Assembly (NCBI RefSeq): GCF_021347895.1
Contig: NC_067127.1
Span: 16,092,984 to 16,156,983, forward strand
Reading direction: 5' to 3'
Source: Acanthochromis polyacanthus
Taxonomy: Eukaryota > Chordata > Actinopteri > Pomacentridae
DNA length: 64,000 bases
Shown here: positions 22,071 through 34,243 of the stretch, piece after piece
How the letters are laid out: each line of letters begins with the position of its first letter
How positions within the stretch are numbered: position 1 is the first letter of the stretch
Notes under the pieces: generated by a model
Told to the model about the DNA's origin: nothing
The model's database searches: none
Seen by the model: the letters and a program-made list of their open reading frames with translations, nothing else
Made by a program: the position numbers and the translations under genes

Positions 22071-25000
22071 TGAGGTGATCAATGTTACACATTTGATTTG
22101 TCAGTAGTTTTAAGGTTTTGATTGATCTTTGTATGATAGTTTTCATGTGTTTCAAAGTGAAAGCACAACCTCAGCAACAAAGTGAATCTTTTGACGTGGT
22201 CTTCTCACACAAGGCGCAGGCCCAGTCCAGGATAACGTGTCTCGCTTCCCTAAAGGACAGATGTTTGAGTTATTACTCTTGTGTCTAAAAATTGCTCACT
22301 TGCAAGTTGGGGGATGTTCTTTAAAAATCACTCAAGTGAACTTAAACACATTGACTTTCATTAATCAGAATGTGACTTTACTACCCAGTATAAGCAATGT
22401 GCTTGGATTTATCTTGCTGACATCCGTGTTGGAACACAGCTATAACTTACAAAGTCTAATAAAAAAATGGGTGTTGCTATTGTGTAGCAGCGACAGGACC
22501 ACACATTTATCTCAAGAGGACAGTGTGAGTGCGAATAGACGATAATACATGTATACGGCTGGTTCAGAAAGGCAGCATGAAACGGGCCTCAGTGCATTGT
22601 AATGAGAGTATGTATCACATCTGTATTTACAAATTCATCATGGAGCTACCACAGGTTGAGAAATATTAAGCCGACTGTGTACAAGAGTATCAGGAGTTAC
22701 ATTAACAGCCCCCACTGAGAATGACCTAATTAGCTGACCAAGGAGGGGTTGAAATGTTGGGAAGTCGCAGCATGAGAGGTCGTACCACTGATGTCACCTC
22801 TGGTTACTCTGTGTGCCTTTTTATTAAGAAAGCGCCCATGTGGAAGGAGCTGTTTGAGGCTTTTATGAGCGTTGGGAAACATTTAGATTGTAGAAATAAC
22901 ACCAAACTGCACCTTGTCTGGTTTTGCCTCCATAGGCAATATTTTCAGATTTCTTTGTAGCAATTAGGAGATGCTTGATGTATTCCTGTCAGTAGGCACT
23001 CTGTTTTGCACTGGATATATTGAACATTGTGCTATCGAGCTGCTCCCTTTCCAGGTAGCATTTTGATCTGATTTTTTCGCTTGGTCAGGATGTTCTGTTA
23101 CACATTATAATGCTGTTGGGGTGCATGGCCCGCCGGTTCTCCTCACAAAATCATCTGGTACAGTCTTTGCTTGTTACACTGCTCAACATTTTCTCCAGCA
23201 TCTTGCACAAATGCAAATGCAAGATGCTGAAGATTAAAAGAATTACTTGGAATGTGAAAAAAAGGCTGCATTTAAGGCTTCAGATGACCCAGTTTCCAGG
23301 CATCCATGCAGTGGCTTAGTCGCTGTGGATGCTTCTAAATGTAGTATTTGTGGATTCACTATGCAGTGTGTGTGTGTGTGTACTTGTGTTTGTGTGCATG
23401 TTCACAAATATGTGTGTGTGTGTTGTCTGCACATGCACGCATACATGCAAATTCTTTTTTTGTGTTTGTGTTCTTCCTATGCGGCTTCTTTCACTTGTGT
23501 CTGTGTTTTACTCATCCTCAGATCCCATAAAAAAACAGTGACCTAGATATAATTAACCCCCTCAAACCAGCAGAAAAAAAACATGTATTTAAAAGGAGCA
23601 CAACACCCATCAGTCTGCTCTGCATGTCAGCGTCGTGCTCCTCCCCATGTTAAAGTCGGGTTCCTAATAGAGGGAGATATCATGGACTCCCTGCAGCATG
23701 GCGGCACATGGGGCAAACACTCAGAGAAATGTAGAAGACAGGTGATGGAATGAATAAGCTTGTCTCCAGGCGGTCGACTGGCTGACAGGTATTTCACATG
23801 AAACACGCGAATTCGAGAAAATGGGAGCCTCTGTGATTGTTGAAATGAGTATCACTTATTGAACAGCAGAGAAACAAGAACACAGAGAATGTCTTGAACC
23901 GTGGCTTTTGTTTCTGTGGCGGCGTGACACGGAGACGCATGAGAGGGAATCAAATTTAATTTATTCTCGCTCAGATAGCCACTTGTAAGACATTATAAGG
24001 TGCAATTTTCCATTGGCTAAACAGCTCCCCTCATCTCTTTTGAGATGAATGAGCACACACATCACACACCACTTTTAAGAATATTCACTAATGCGTAAGA
24101 GTGTGCGATTACACTTTCTGTTTAATCTAATAATCTGGTTTAATTTGTTCATTTGCTCATGCATATCAACATGGGAATACAGAATGTGCACCAAGCATTT
24201 TCTTCAAAACGGCAGGGTGGCTTATGGGTGATGTAGTTAGATAATAGGCCAACATTAGCCCACGTATTGTGTCTGATTTCATCAGTCATATTTAGTTTTC
24301 ATGTTCTCATGAGATGAATTTCTTCTGACGACCCTCTTAGAAGATCAAGGTCCTCTTAGTAGCTCATGCATGAGTCTGATTGCATAAATTATGAGTTAGC
24401 TCAACTGTTGCTCACATGCTCACAGTATGTCATAAAGCGGCTGCTTATTCAAGAAAATGGAAAATGAATTCAAGGATATGAAATTAGGATTCATATGATT
24501 TCAAGCAGAGAAGTAATGCTGCTTTGAAAAGAAAATTACCAACTGCACACAATGATTAGTAAACTTATGAAGGTTGAATTCACCTTATTTTAAGCAGCAC
24601 TCTCAGTTGCTATTCTGTGTCTCAAGTTCTCACTAAGTTTTGCACAACAAGGTTAAAACGAACAAGGCCTGGGGGGGGCTGATTAGCTTAATTTAAGAAT
24701 ATTCCTATTTCAGTAGTGGGAGGGAAAGTACACTGACACAACAACACAGGTCTAGTACGTTTAATTTCAACAATAGAAATTACAGCTGTAACCACAACTT
24801 CAGGAACTCCTTGGCAAAGTACACATTTATAAAGAAACAACAACCCAAACAGCAAACCCACCTGAAAAATTAGCCTTTCTCCATGAACCTTTAATCCATG
24901 AATCCGAAAAACAGAAAAAATGATGCGGTAATTAGGCCTGTGTCTTCATTTGGGCATCCTACTAAGCGTGTCCATTTGTCAGATAACCACTGCTTGCAGA

Positions 25001-25219
25001 GCTTTTTGTTGGAAGTTAACATTTTTCTATTCTTCATTTAAGAATTATCACTCGCTCATCGTTGCAGATCATTTCAAGTTCTGAGATTTTTTTTTAGTCT
25101 GTTTAACATGTACACCATGTTCTAATATCTACCCACGTTCAAGTCAAGGGACCATAAGGACCATTGAAAAAGCTTCCGTTCACATTTAGCAGTTCATCAT
25201 GGATTTTGAGGCCTTTACA
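22071..25219. other. Intergenic DNA with TG-rich tract and hairpin
   Basis: No gene is recognised. Positions about 23366-23425 hold an imperfect TG-rich microsatellite, which generates three overlapping valine/cysteine-rich open frames that are artefacts. A hairpin at 23191-23232 is listed separately. Confidence 0.55.
23196..23229. repeat. Hairpin: perfect 12-bp stem, extendable to 16 with one mismatch
   Basis: CAGCATCTTGCA (23196-23207), a 10-nt loop CAAATGCAAA, then TGCAAGATGCTG (23218-23229). Outward pairing continues with one mismatch to about 23192 and 23233. The stem is shorter than a typical pre-miRNA, so no RNA gene is claimed. Confidence 0.8.
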
Positions 25220-25480
25220 TGTTCTCATTGTGCCTGTGTGTTTTTCTCTGTCTGCTCCAACTTCCTCCCACAGTTCAAGGACATGAATAGTAGGTTAATT
25301 AGTGATTCTAAATTGGCTCTAGGTGTGAGTGCAAATGTGCATTGTTGTCCGTCTCTTTGTGTTAACCCTGTGATGAACAGGTGACCTGTCCAGGGTGTAT
25401 ACTGCCTCATTCTCAATGTCAGCTGGGATATGCTTCAGGCCCCATGACCCTCTACAGCATAAAGTGGGTGCAGCTTACAG
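25220..25480 (+). mobile_element. 5'-truncated SINE-like fish repeat
   Basis: This copy repeats the body of the element at 9883-10238: CTTCCTCCCACAGTTC, TAAATTGGCTCTAGGTGTGA, GGTGACCTGTCCAGGGTGT and CAGCTGGGATATGCTTCAG, in the same order and strand. The tRNA-like head is missing or unrecognisable, and divergence is greater than in the first copy. Ends are approximate. Confidence 0.7.
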
Positions 25481-25793
25481 ATGCATTGGATTGGATTGTT
25501 GTCCTGTTGTAGAGCCAGCTTCATTTCAGTTGCAGTTACTTAATTGCCTGCCTGGAATTCGTGAACATTTACTGAAATCTATCCTTCCCTGTATCAGTGC
25601 ATTGTTTGATGCAAAACAACCCAAAAGCAACATTTTTCCACCCTAATGCTTAACAGGAAGTCAGATGTCCTTTTTTTAAAATCAAATTCTGCTTCTTTTA
25701 TTCTCTAAACCTCTTTGTTCATTGTGGCCAAAGACCTCAAGTTCAGCTTCATTTTTCCACAGTGCTTCTTTCTAAAATTATCTTGTCTCATAT

Positions 25794-26297
25794 CAGCCCG
25801 GTCTCACGGGGATTCGTGAAACTGTCACGTCAGTTTTTGTTTCGGTTTCGTGCGCACCAACACGATGTCGTCATGTTTTTCGTGCCGCTCACCACGAGCG
25901 AAACCGCTGTGGTAATCACATCTGAAAGTGGTTTATACCGGCGGATTCATGACGATCTAAGCTGTCCATCGGCGTTTGCGGCCGCCGCTGCGGCCGCCGG
26001 ACATTCTTTAAATTCCTATGCAAATTCGGCGGATTCATGACGATTTAAGCTGTCCATCGGCGTTTGCGGCCGCCGCCGCGGCCGCCAGACATCCGGCCGC
26101 AGTGGCGGCCGCAAACGCCGATGGACAGCTTAAATCGTCATGAATCCGCCGGTATAAACCACTTTCAGATGTGATTACCACAGCGGGTTTCGCTCGTGGT
26201 GAGCGGCACGAAAAACATGACGACATCGTGTTGGTGCGCACGAAACCGAAACAAAAACTGACGTGACAGTTTCACGAATCCCCGTGAGACCGTGTTG
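25794..26297. mobile_element. CpG-rich foldback (long inverted repeat) element, hAT-like insertion
   Basis: A 504-bp element made almost entirely of two arms of about 205 bp, 25794-26000 and 26091-26297. They are near-perfect reverse complements (outer sequence CGGTCTCACGGGGATTCGTG). It is flanked by a direct CTCATAT (25787-25793 and 26298-26304); with one mismatch the duplication is 8 bp (TCTCATAT/GCTCATAT). Together with CA.. termini this suggests mobilisation by a hAT transposase. There is no transposase inside; open frames on both strands simply read the same arm twice. The centre holds extra copies of an inner 65-bp unit (separate entry). The element is much richer in GC and CpG than its surroundings. 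Confidence 0.85.
25940..26150. repeat. Three copies of a 65-bp GC-rich unit at the foldback centre
   Basis: Direct copies lie at 25940-26004 and 26028-26092, separated by 23 bp. A slightly shorter inverted copy lies at 26093-26150. Each reads GGCGGATTCATGACGAT, CTGTCCATCGGCGTTTGC, then a run of GCGGCCGC blocks. Five GCGGCCGC octamers fall in this interval. The second direct copy makes the structure asymmetric. Confidence 0.9.
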
Positions 26298-26699
26298 CTC
26301 ATATATTGCTTTGTTAACTTTACATCTTAACTTTTGTGATGAGGTTGCGCTTAAGGTTTCCTTCTAATAACTAGATCCTCTTTGTGCATTAACGATGCAC
26401 AGTGGGGCCGTGGCCCACCACTCCTGTGTCAGCTAAACCTTCCTGTAGCACGTTTACAGTTTATATGAGGATTTTCCTTTGCATTTCTGTATAGCTGACA
26501 TGCAGTCTTACTAGTTTTTGGGGTTTTTTGTCTTCCAGATCTTGTGTCCACAGTCTTCTTTAATTGTAATTTCCTAATCACATTTCAGTCAGTGGAAATC
26601 ACAAACTGGAAGGGCTTTGATATCTTTTTATAGCCTTTCTCTAATTTTTAGGCATCAATTAGCTTCATTTTCTGATTCTCCGTCAGCTCATTATGAAGA

Positions 26700-26950
26700 A
26701 TCCATGATTACCTCCGCCAGGAGGTTATGTAATCACCGGAGTTTGTCTGTTTGTCTGTTTGTCTGTTAACAGCATAACTCAAAAAGTCATGGACGGATTT
26801 TCACCAAATTTTTTACAGAATGTCCGGAAGAGCAAAAGTAACAATCGATTAGATTTTGGAGGTGATCCGGATCACCGTCTGGGTCCAGGATTTTTTTGAA
26901 GGACTAAAACAGCTGTTTTTGTACATTTTTTTGTCCATGTGCAGCCTGTG
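26700..26950 (+). repeat. Unclassified interspersed repeat (CCTCCGCCAGGAGGTTATG type)
   Basis: It opens with CCTCCGCCAGGAGGTTATG, continues with three tandem TTTGTCTG octamers (about 26743-26766), then AAAAGTCATGGACGGATTTTCACC and GGTGATCCGGATCACCGTCTGGG. I know this pattern as a dispersed repeat in fish and some invertebrate genomes, but cannot name its class. It has no coding capacity. Confidence 0.55.
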
Positions 26951-28204
26951 ACATGATGTGACGTGACGCATAGCATGGTGTGCAAAAAAACAGCAAAACA
27001 ATGGCTGTTGTTTCTGATAGATGTCTGTGTTATAAATTCATTCTGTAGCTGGTATTTCTTCAAACCAGCTTTAACAAAGTCAATAATAGCTTTAGCTTTT
27101 TGGCATAGATGTTGCACAAAATAGTGACTAACTCTTATATTGATGCCTTACAAGATAGCAGTATTCCTGCTTTTTTTCCTGCACAATGCGGCAATGCTGA
27201 TGTGCTGTTTCCTCACCCTCCCTCTGGGAGGTGTGAACCAAGGGAAGAGAAGGGTAGAGACAGGCGAAAGAGGAGGCGGAGAACACTCAACGCAGTAAAC
27301 TTCAAGTACAATGCACTCATCTTCTTGTTCAGGAGAGCTGAGTTTCCAGTTTTTGTCGAGGAAATGAAGCCTCAATAATCCAATACCTGTGATACACCGT
27401 ATAGTATATCAAGTAAGTTGGTGAGATGATGGGTTCTTGCTGAAGTGCACACTAAGACTACAGAAGAATCTCCACACAGACTCATTAAACTTGCTTATTT
27501 TGCTTGATCAATCAAAGCAAGCTCACTTGTAGATTAAGAAGCAAGAGAACAAACTGTGATTCCAAGGTTATTGTATGATGTAGTTAAGATAAACATCAGA
27601 GCTCTGAGTCTGTTAGATTTTGTGGAGAGTAAGAAGAAAAGCACTGCATCCCAGAATATCTAGAATTACCATTAAATAATTGAATGTAGTTATGATAAAA
27701 TATCTTTTCTTAGTTCTCGACAGAATGGCAACTATTGAGAATCCTACTGGCACACACCTACCCTGGGGCTTGGGGATTACATGTGCTGCGTTCATGTTAA
27801 AGCCTCTAAACCCTCGCCTCCGCAGAGCTGATCTGACTGCACAATCATCCCCCTCACTCTCAGCTTTACTGCCGGCCATGAGGCCTCCATACTCCCAGGA
27901 TGCCAGCTGCTTACTTCCAGATCAGCAGGGCTCTGCAGTGCCCGCGAAGGTCGGACCATGAGTAAATTTGTCAGCTTGCCTCCGTGTACACTGGATCACC
28001 TGGGAGTTGACACTCTAGCTCACCATCAGTTCATGGAGTTGGGCGTTCTGTTCTTGTTCAGCCTATTTTTATGTATCTGTTTATTTTTGGAGGAAAACAG
28101 AACTGTTGAAGTTATTGTTTTGCTTATTGCACTTGAACTCCTCGAAAATTTGACACGTGTGCAGACCTACATTTATTTTGTAGTGCAATTGCACGTGTCT
28201 GCAC

Positions 28205-28206
<2 letters not shown>
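26951..28206. other. Intergenic DNA, no gene assigned
   Basis: A plus-strand frame from an ATG at 27725 (begins MATIENPTGTHLPWG) stays open to 27961 in a locally GC-richer segment. It lacks a good donor and has no recognised domain. Nothing else was seen. Confidence 0.45.

Positions 28207-28299
<93 letters not shown>
28207..28299. repeat. (CA)n microsatellite, about 46 uninterrupted units
   Basis: A pure CA/TG dinucleotide run of about 93 bp. Open frames across it are poly-(Thr-His) or poly-(Val-Cys) artefacts. The length suggests a polymorphic locus. Confidence 0.98.
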
Positions 28300-28303
<4 letters not shown>

Positions 28304-31096
28304 ACACCCACACTGAACTGCACATACACAAACACTCAATACAGCTGCCAATTTTAAGGAGGGAATTGAGGACCTAGAGCCAAGAAACACCATGCCGAGC
28401 AGAGCATATTCAGTTAGCCCCTGGCGGTTCTTCACCCTTACCTATCGTCATTGCATCACATTTCAATATTTCACAGGTGTGTGCCGCCAACGCACTGCTG
28501 ACACATCAAAGGGCTGCGGCAAATCCACACTCCTCCTCGGAACTTCACAGCAATGTCGCTGCCGTTCTGGAGCAGGCCAGACAGGCGCAGGGAGAGGCCA
28601 GGCATGACTAAAGACCTTAGCAGACATATTAAAAAATGGATTCTCTATTTCCCACTTCGATGAGCTAAAGTTATCAGGCCGGCCTGTGGCTAGAGGCTTC
28701 CTGGTCCAGTGTGACACGGTTAGCTCTGAGGGTTAAGGAGAGAGATGATCTGGATCATAAGATGTGCATGACAAGTAATTATTTTCTTTAAAGTGCTTTA
28801 CTTTTTCAGACTCCTGCTTTTTGGCGTAAAGTTGCTTTTCTATGAAAGGTATCTTAACCAAGTCTGTTATCTGTAAAGTTTGTACCCAGGTTAACCAGGC
28901 CAGGTTGGTATGCAATACTCAGTCCATCTATTCAACATATTAATGACTATATCATCATTTCTTACAATTAAGGGCTGCAAATACAGAGGGAGAGAAACAA
29001 TAATGATATCCCCTCAGTATGTCTTCCATTACTCCTGCACTGGTCGAGGCAATAGGGGAAACAGTGGTTCTTCTTATGGATATATCAGATGCAGCTATGC
29101 AAGAGCAGCATTAGCACAGAGCGAGTTAAAGTTAAAACTGTATTCTCATTTGTTGCCGCTGGCTTTGCCTCCTTACCTCTACAATATCTCTTCCCCTCTC
29201 TCTTCTTTTTTACTCTTGGCTAAATGAGTTAGGGCTTTAAATTGAATTTCATCTTGATGTATTTCTTCCAGAGGGCTTGCTAATTAAGAATTTAATTATG
29301 GCTGAGAGCAATACACAGGCAACAAAGCCCCTCATGTTTAAAACATACTTGGACTCACCATCTCTTACTGTCTCACCCCCCTCTGTCTGACTTTCTCTGC
29401 TCCTTTCCATAAGCGTGTTATTTTTATAAGTTTTGAGGTGAACTGAAGGTAAGACATATGCTAAGATGCTAATCAAAAAGGACTATACCAGAAATTCTCA
29501 AGAGTGTGAATGCAGCGCATGCAGGATCAAAGAGATGCAGGAGATGTGAATGCTTGTTGATGTTATTAAAATTACAGGCCTGTTTGCTTAGAAGAAAAAC
29601 TTTCAGTGCTTAGATGGCCAAAAAATAACAATAATTAAAAATGCTTGTCACATTTGAAAAAGTTTTATTATTCTGTATAACTGTGCTTCTTTTTTGTGCG
29701 TCTTATTCTAAAATCATGATTATGTGTCTTCTGTCTGTAAATACTTTGAATGTCATGTGTCTGGAGGATCGTTCCCCTGCCTGGGAAGTCTCCACTTTGT
29801 AGGCCGTTCCTGCTAACATGCTGCACCTTTTCTCCCTCTCTCCTTTATGCAGTGCCTATCTCCTCTCTCGGTGGGCCAACAACCCTCCACCCGTTATTTG
29901 TCACAAGCAGATGTTTCAGAGAACCATGACCTCCAAGTGTGGTTGCTGGGGAATGGGAGCTTGGCGCCAGTTCTGATTGGAAACCTGCAGAGCAGAGAGG
30001 GCATGGTCAAGGTGAGTAATACTAGCTCCTCTCGGGTCCTGAGGTCAGCTAATCTCCCATGGCAATCAGGGAGGCAATAGCAGGAGTGAGAGGTCCCTGC
30101 ATGGGGCTGTCTAGACCCTGACATAGTAGTGATGGAGCCAGACTGGGACCGACTTTCAGGGACAGTATTTAATGTCTACTCTCCAACTATCTCATCTACA
30201 CACTTAAGGGACGTGATGTTGGGCCCACAGAATAGCATAACATGTGGCTCCAGAAATCTGAATGTGGTCAAAATACACAGATTCTGATTATTATGGCTCT
30301 AGCCTGTATAGTTACCTTAACCTGTTCTACAGAGTCTACATTCTTTGAAATACAGACAACTGCAGGCAAGTAACAACATTCTAATGTCCAAAGCAGGCTG
30401 TTTTTTGTTTGCATGCAGGTAAAGTTAATGAGCAACAGGAAGTGACAAGAATGGGACTTAAAATATGCAGATAGAATATGCTTGTGGAGACAAGGATCAA
30501 ATTTATAAATCTCTTTTGCACCTCCTTGGAAATGCTGGCTTCAATGAGATACAGCAGATACAGATGGGTGAAAAATTAGAGAAAAATAAACATAAAATGA
30601 AAGTAAGGTACATGCTGCCAGAGCAGTTTTAGTGCTCGCTGGCATAGTTCCTGCAAGTTTTAGGCTTTTGATGATGATGGAGAGGTCTTTGTTATATCAA
30701 TCTGCTTCCAGTGAATGGTTGCTTGCACTGTCGATGGAATGATCCGGTTCTCTGACTCTCTGACTAATTTATACTGATGTTTTAATTTTAAAGACCAACT
30801 CCGCTGACGATCAAGTCTTTTTTTGACTTTGTTAATATGTCCACTGAGGTTTTTTTTATTTATAGTGGAAGACATATCATGATCAAGTTAGGCAGTCAAC
30901 ACCATGGCTGAGCATTTTCACTTTGAAACTGCAGTTTCAAAGGCACAAAGTAGGACCACTTTGATTTCATATGTAACATATGTAAGTTACTAATACTGCT
31001 GACTTGCAGGTTGGGACTTTCTGGATCAGTGTTTGAACATGTACAATTGTACTTCAGAAAGTGCTTATGGATTGTTTTGGAACAAGAGCATGTCAG
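28300..31096. other. Intergenic DNA containing candidate exon 29853-30011
   Basis: Apart from the candidate exon, no gene or classifiable repeat is recognised. Short open frames near 28400-28700 and 29250-29480 are unsupported. Confidence 0.5.
29853..30011 (+). other. Candidate 159-bp exon of an unknown plus-strand transcript
   Basis: A pyrimidine tract and acceptor (TCTCCCTCTCTCCTTTATGCAG) precede it, and a consensus donor follows (GTCAAG/GTGAGT). Frame 1 is open through all 53 codons and in phase 0 at both ends, reading CLSPLSVGQQPSTRYLSQAD, then HDLQVWLLGNGSLAPVLIGN. The other two plus-strand frames have stops. I do not recognise the protein. Partner exons in compatible phase were not found, so a lncRNA exon is equally possible. 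Confidence 0.35.
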
Positions 31097-31258
31097 CTCA
31101 AGCTTTGCTCTCCTTTTTTGTTTGATTGTTTCTTTTAGTTGTTGCAATTCTGATGCCGAGTAGTCCCCATTAATGGTTTGACCCTTTTGCAGCAAGTTAA
31201 TCATGAGCAATCCCTCGATGCCCACATATACCGCTTGCTTAAACTTTTTAGAAGGCAG
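31097..31258 (-). pseudogene. Mariner transposase fragment
   Basis: Minus-strand residues read KKFKQAVYVGIEG, then LLMINLLQKGQTINGDYSAS, then LQQLKETIKQKRRAKL. This matches the catalytic-core block of mariner transposases (usual pattern KK.K...VFFD.RG..H.EFLP.GQT.N..YY...L.RL...I..KRP). The first catalytic aspartate position appears replaced (GIEG). The surrounding 204-codon open frame (30896-31510) has no further conserved mariner blocks that I can see, so most of the element is gone or scrambled. Confidence 0.75.
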
Positions 31259-31558
31259 AAAACTGGTGTGTTTGCATTGTTTGCTGTGTGATAAGGCTTG
31301 ATAATATACAGTCATGTTGTGCTCCTTCTTTCTTGGTGAGGCAGAGAAACCGTATGACTGAATCACCCCAATATTACAACTTGAAATTGTGTAGTGTAGA
31401 GTAGTTGTGCAGTGTTTGAGCAGAGCACGAGGTGAGCTGGTGTGCTTGAGCTGCTGTGAGTTGAGAGGAGTGAGTGGAGAGAGGGTTGTACACCGTATAG
31501 AGCTGTACATTCAAAAGCACACAAGGGTGCAGAGGTAGAGCCAAGTCATTTTAATGCA

Positions 31559-31601
31559 GAAAATTACACATTCAGAAAAACATTCTGAATATGTAATTTT
31601 C
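31559..31601. repeat. 19-bp inverted repeat with one mismatch, 5-nt loop
   Basis: Left arm GAAAATTACACATTCAGAA (31559-31577), loop AAACA, right arm TTCTGAATATGTAATTTTC (31583-31601). It lies 300 bp from the mariner fragment and could be a relic of transposon ends. Confidence 0.85.
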
Positions 31602-34210
31602 GATGCACAAAGATGAGTTTTTTGGGATTTAATCAAAGGCGAAAGGGGAGATTTTCATTTGCACATCTATAAATCAGGTTTGTTTTCCTGCAGAAGCTAA
31701 TCTGACTGCAGGCTTGAGGCTGTAGAACAGTGTATTCTTGTTTGCGTCATGTCTTGTACAATGTGCATATACATTCCATGATCACCATACAGCACAAATC
31801 TCATTTCTGCTAGCAGCTGAAGTGGGTGTTCACAATTGCTGGCAGTATCGTTTTCCTAAAGGCAACAATACGCCAATAAAAAAAGAAGACCGCAAGCCAC
31901 CGTTGACAGTGCTGAGTTGAGAAGATTCAAAAACAAAGGCTTTTTGCTTTATGAGGTTGTAAATGTTTTCAATATGTTTGTTAAGCTTTAAAGACGTATG
32001 CATGTGTATTTGTGAAAAATGTTAAATGTGAACAAAACCATGGCTGTTTGGAATGAAAACTCCACATGGTACCTTCAAAATTGCAAGCAGTCTGTCATTT
32101 TTTTCTCCCTCATGCCCTTTCTGTCTCTTTCTCTGTCTCTCTCTCACACAAAGACACCTGCTAATTTGGCTGTGGCTAGCCAACTCTCAGAGGATTTTTG
32201 CTGTCACCTCACACCTTGCAGGTCATGTGTTATTACAGTCCATTGTTGCCTTCGCACCGCCACAAGTGAAATGATTTCCCAGCAGCCTGTTGCGTATAAT
32301 TTCACTTTAACTTTCAGAGTGGCACAAAGAGAAAGGAAGAGTATGTACAAGTATTCTGGGCCAAATAACCAACGTCGTATTGGTATGGCTCTTTGGCTGT
32401 CGACTTATTATGTGCTCTATGATTATCAGAGCTATGTGGTGCACCTTTAAAATAGTGTCTAAAAATAATTTTAATTTAAAAGTTCTGAAACCTACAGGAA
32501 TAACTGAATTGGGGATACATGAATAATGAGATCACACATGCTAAATATTCAGAGATCCCAATAGGTAGCTCAGAAACTAATGAATTTCCATGGTTACATA
32601 GTGGAAACAAATGAGACCAAGTAGTTCTAATTAGTGGATTCTGTATTAGACACAAAGGACTGCAGCAATGTGTTAAGCAGATTTTCTGTTATTAGGTGTA
32701 AATGTAATTCAGACAGAGTGTAGATGCATGCTAATGGATGATGACTGTGAGTGTAAAATAAATTCCAAATGCTCACTTAACCTTGGTCTTTATCAGCCAT
32801 TCATAGTCTGCATTCAAATTCATTATCAGTCATTTAAAATATTTGACACAGTGCATCAGCTCTGCCAACAAATCAGTTAAAGAGTCAACCATGTGGCAAA
32901 AACATATACTGTAAGCTGCTAGAATGACTCACTGGTAACAATATTATACTTACAGATCTGTTTTGCAGCTCATATAATTTTTATTTCCATAGTATGTCCT
33001 AATTTTTAGTCATAGGTAGCTATATTTGAGCCATAATATATTAAATAATTCTCTGCATTACACAGCTTTTGCATCACCTTTGCAGTAATAATAGTCACAG
33101 TGAGGACACCTGAGAACTGGCTGCTTATGATAAGATGCAGGAAGGATGAAAGACAAATTTAAAGAAACACATGTCTATCCTAATATATGTTTTAAGTTTT
33201 GTCTTAAAACAGAGCTCAATAAAAATACGATGATGATGAATTAGACTCTTGTACACATTCCAAACATTCGTGGTACTTGGTGAACAACTTTAACGTGATT
33301 AAACTAGAGCTACCAGCTCTTACTGTCTACATATGCAAATTTCTGCCACTTCTGTGCTTAAAGCACTATCATCTGCATTCTCAAAGAGGCAAGAGGGAAT
33401 GCCGTGTGACAAATGCCCCTAATTTTATGATGTACATACTGTAATTTATTAAAGGATGCATTTGCTAAGTAATATTCTAACTTTAGTAATGAAGATGATA
33501 AAGAACACTCATCCCTTTCTCTTTGAATTACTGCACATGCATAGACTGCGGCTGGATAATTAACATGTTCTGAAATTGGTAATTAATAGAAAGGTTGGCA
33601 TGCACATAGTTCTGTGATTTAATCTATTAAGCCTTGGATTTCAGAGTTAAATCACTCTGCCGTGAAACCACTTTGAATTTTAATTTGTTCTTTCACAAGC
33701 TGTTGTTAGCGTTTACGTCTTCCCTTCTCGCTCGCTTTGTCTCTCCTACTTTGGTTAGGGTTTTAATGAAGATTTGAGGCTGGAGCTGATGACGAGTCTA
33801 TTTCCCCGGACTTTATTCAGCTGTTTCTCCATCTGGCGTTCTTGCACCTGGGGTAAGCCTTCCTCTACAAACTGCTTTTGCCCGCCTTTCCAATGTCTCC
33901 CTCTCTAAACCAGTTTTTGTAGGCTTTCTTCCCTTGTATTTTGCTTTACCACTGTGTTCTAGTTCCCAACCCTCTGGTGTGTGTTTTAACCAAGATATTA
34001 ACATATTAAAAGAAATATTACAAATGAATACTATGAAATGCTTCACACACACACACACACACACAGATGATAATAAAAAAACAACAGAAAACATGATCTC
34101 CCCTGGAAACATGAGCTCCAATTGCTGACATGTAAAACAAATCTTTAGCTACAGTATATATTCTTATGCATTCATTTTACGTTTTGCTACCCTAAAACTG
34201 TTCCAAATAA

Positions 34211-34243
<33 letters not shown>

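Noticed and set aside
23247..23546. Three overlapping Cys/Val-rich plus-strand frames
   Set aside because: They are translations of an imperfect TG repeat.
25762..26241. Matching proteins encoded on opposite strands (ITSESGLYRRIHDDLS...)
   Set aside because: They are the two arms of the inverted repeat read in the same sense; no independent coding evidence.
28081..28435. Long cysteine/valine and threonine/histidine open frames on both strands
   Set aside because: They are created by the CA microsatellite.
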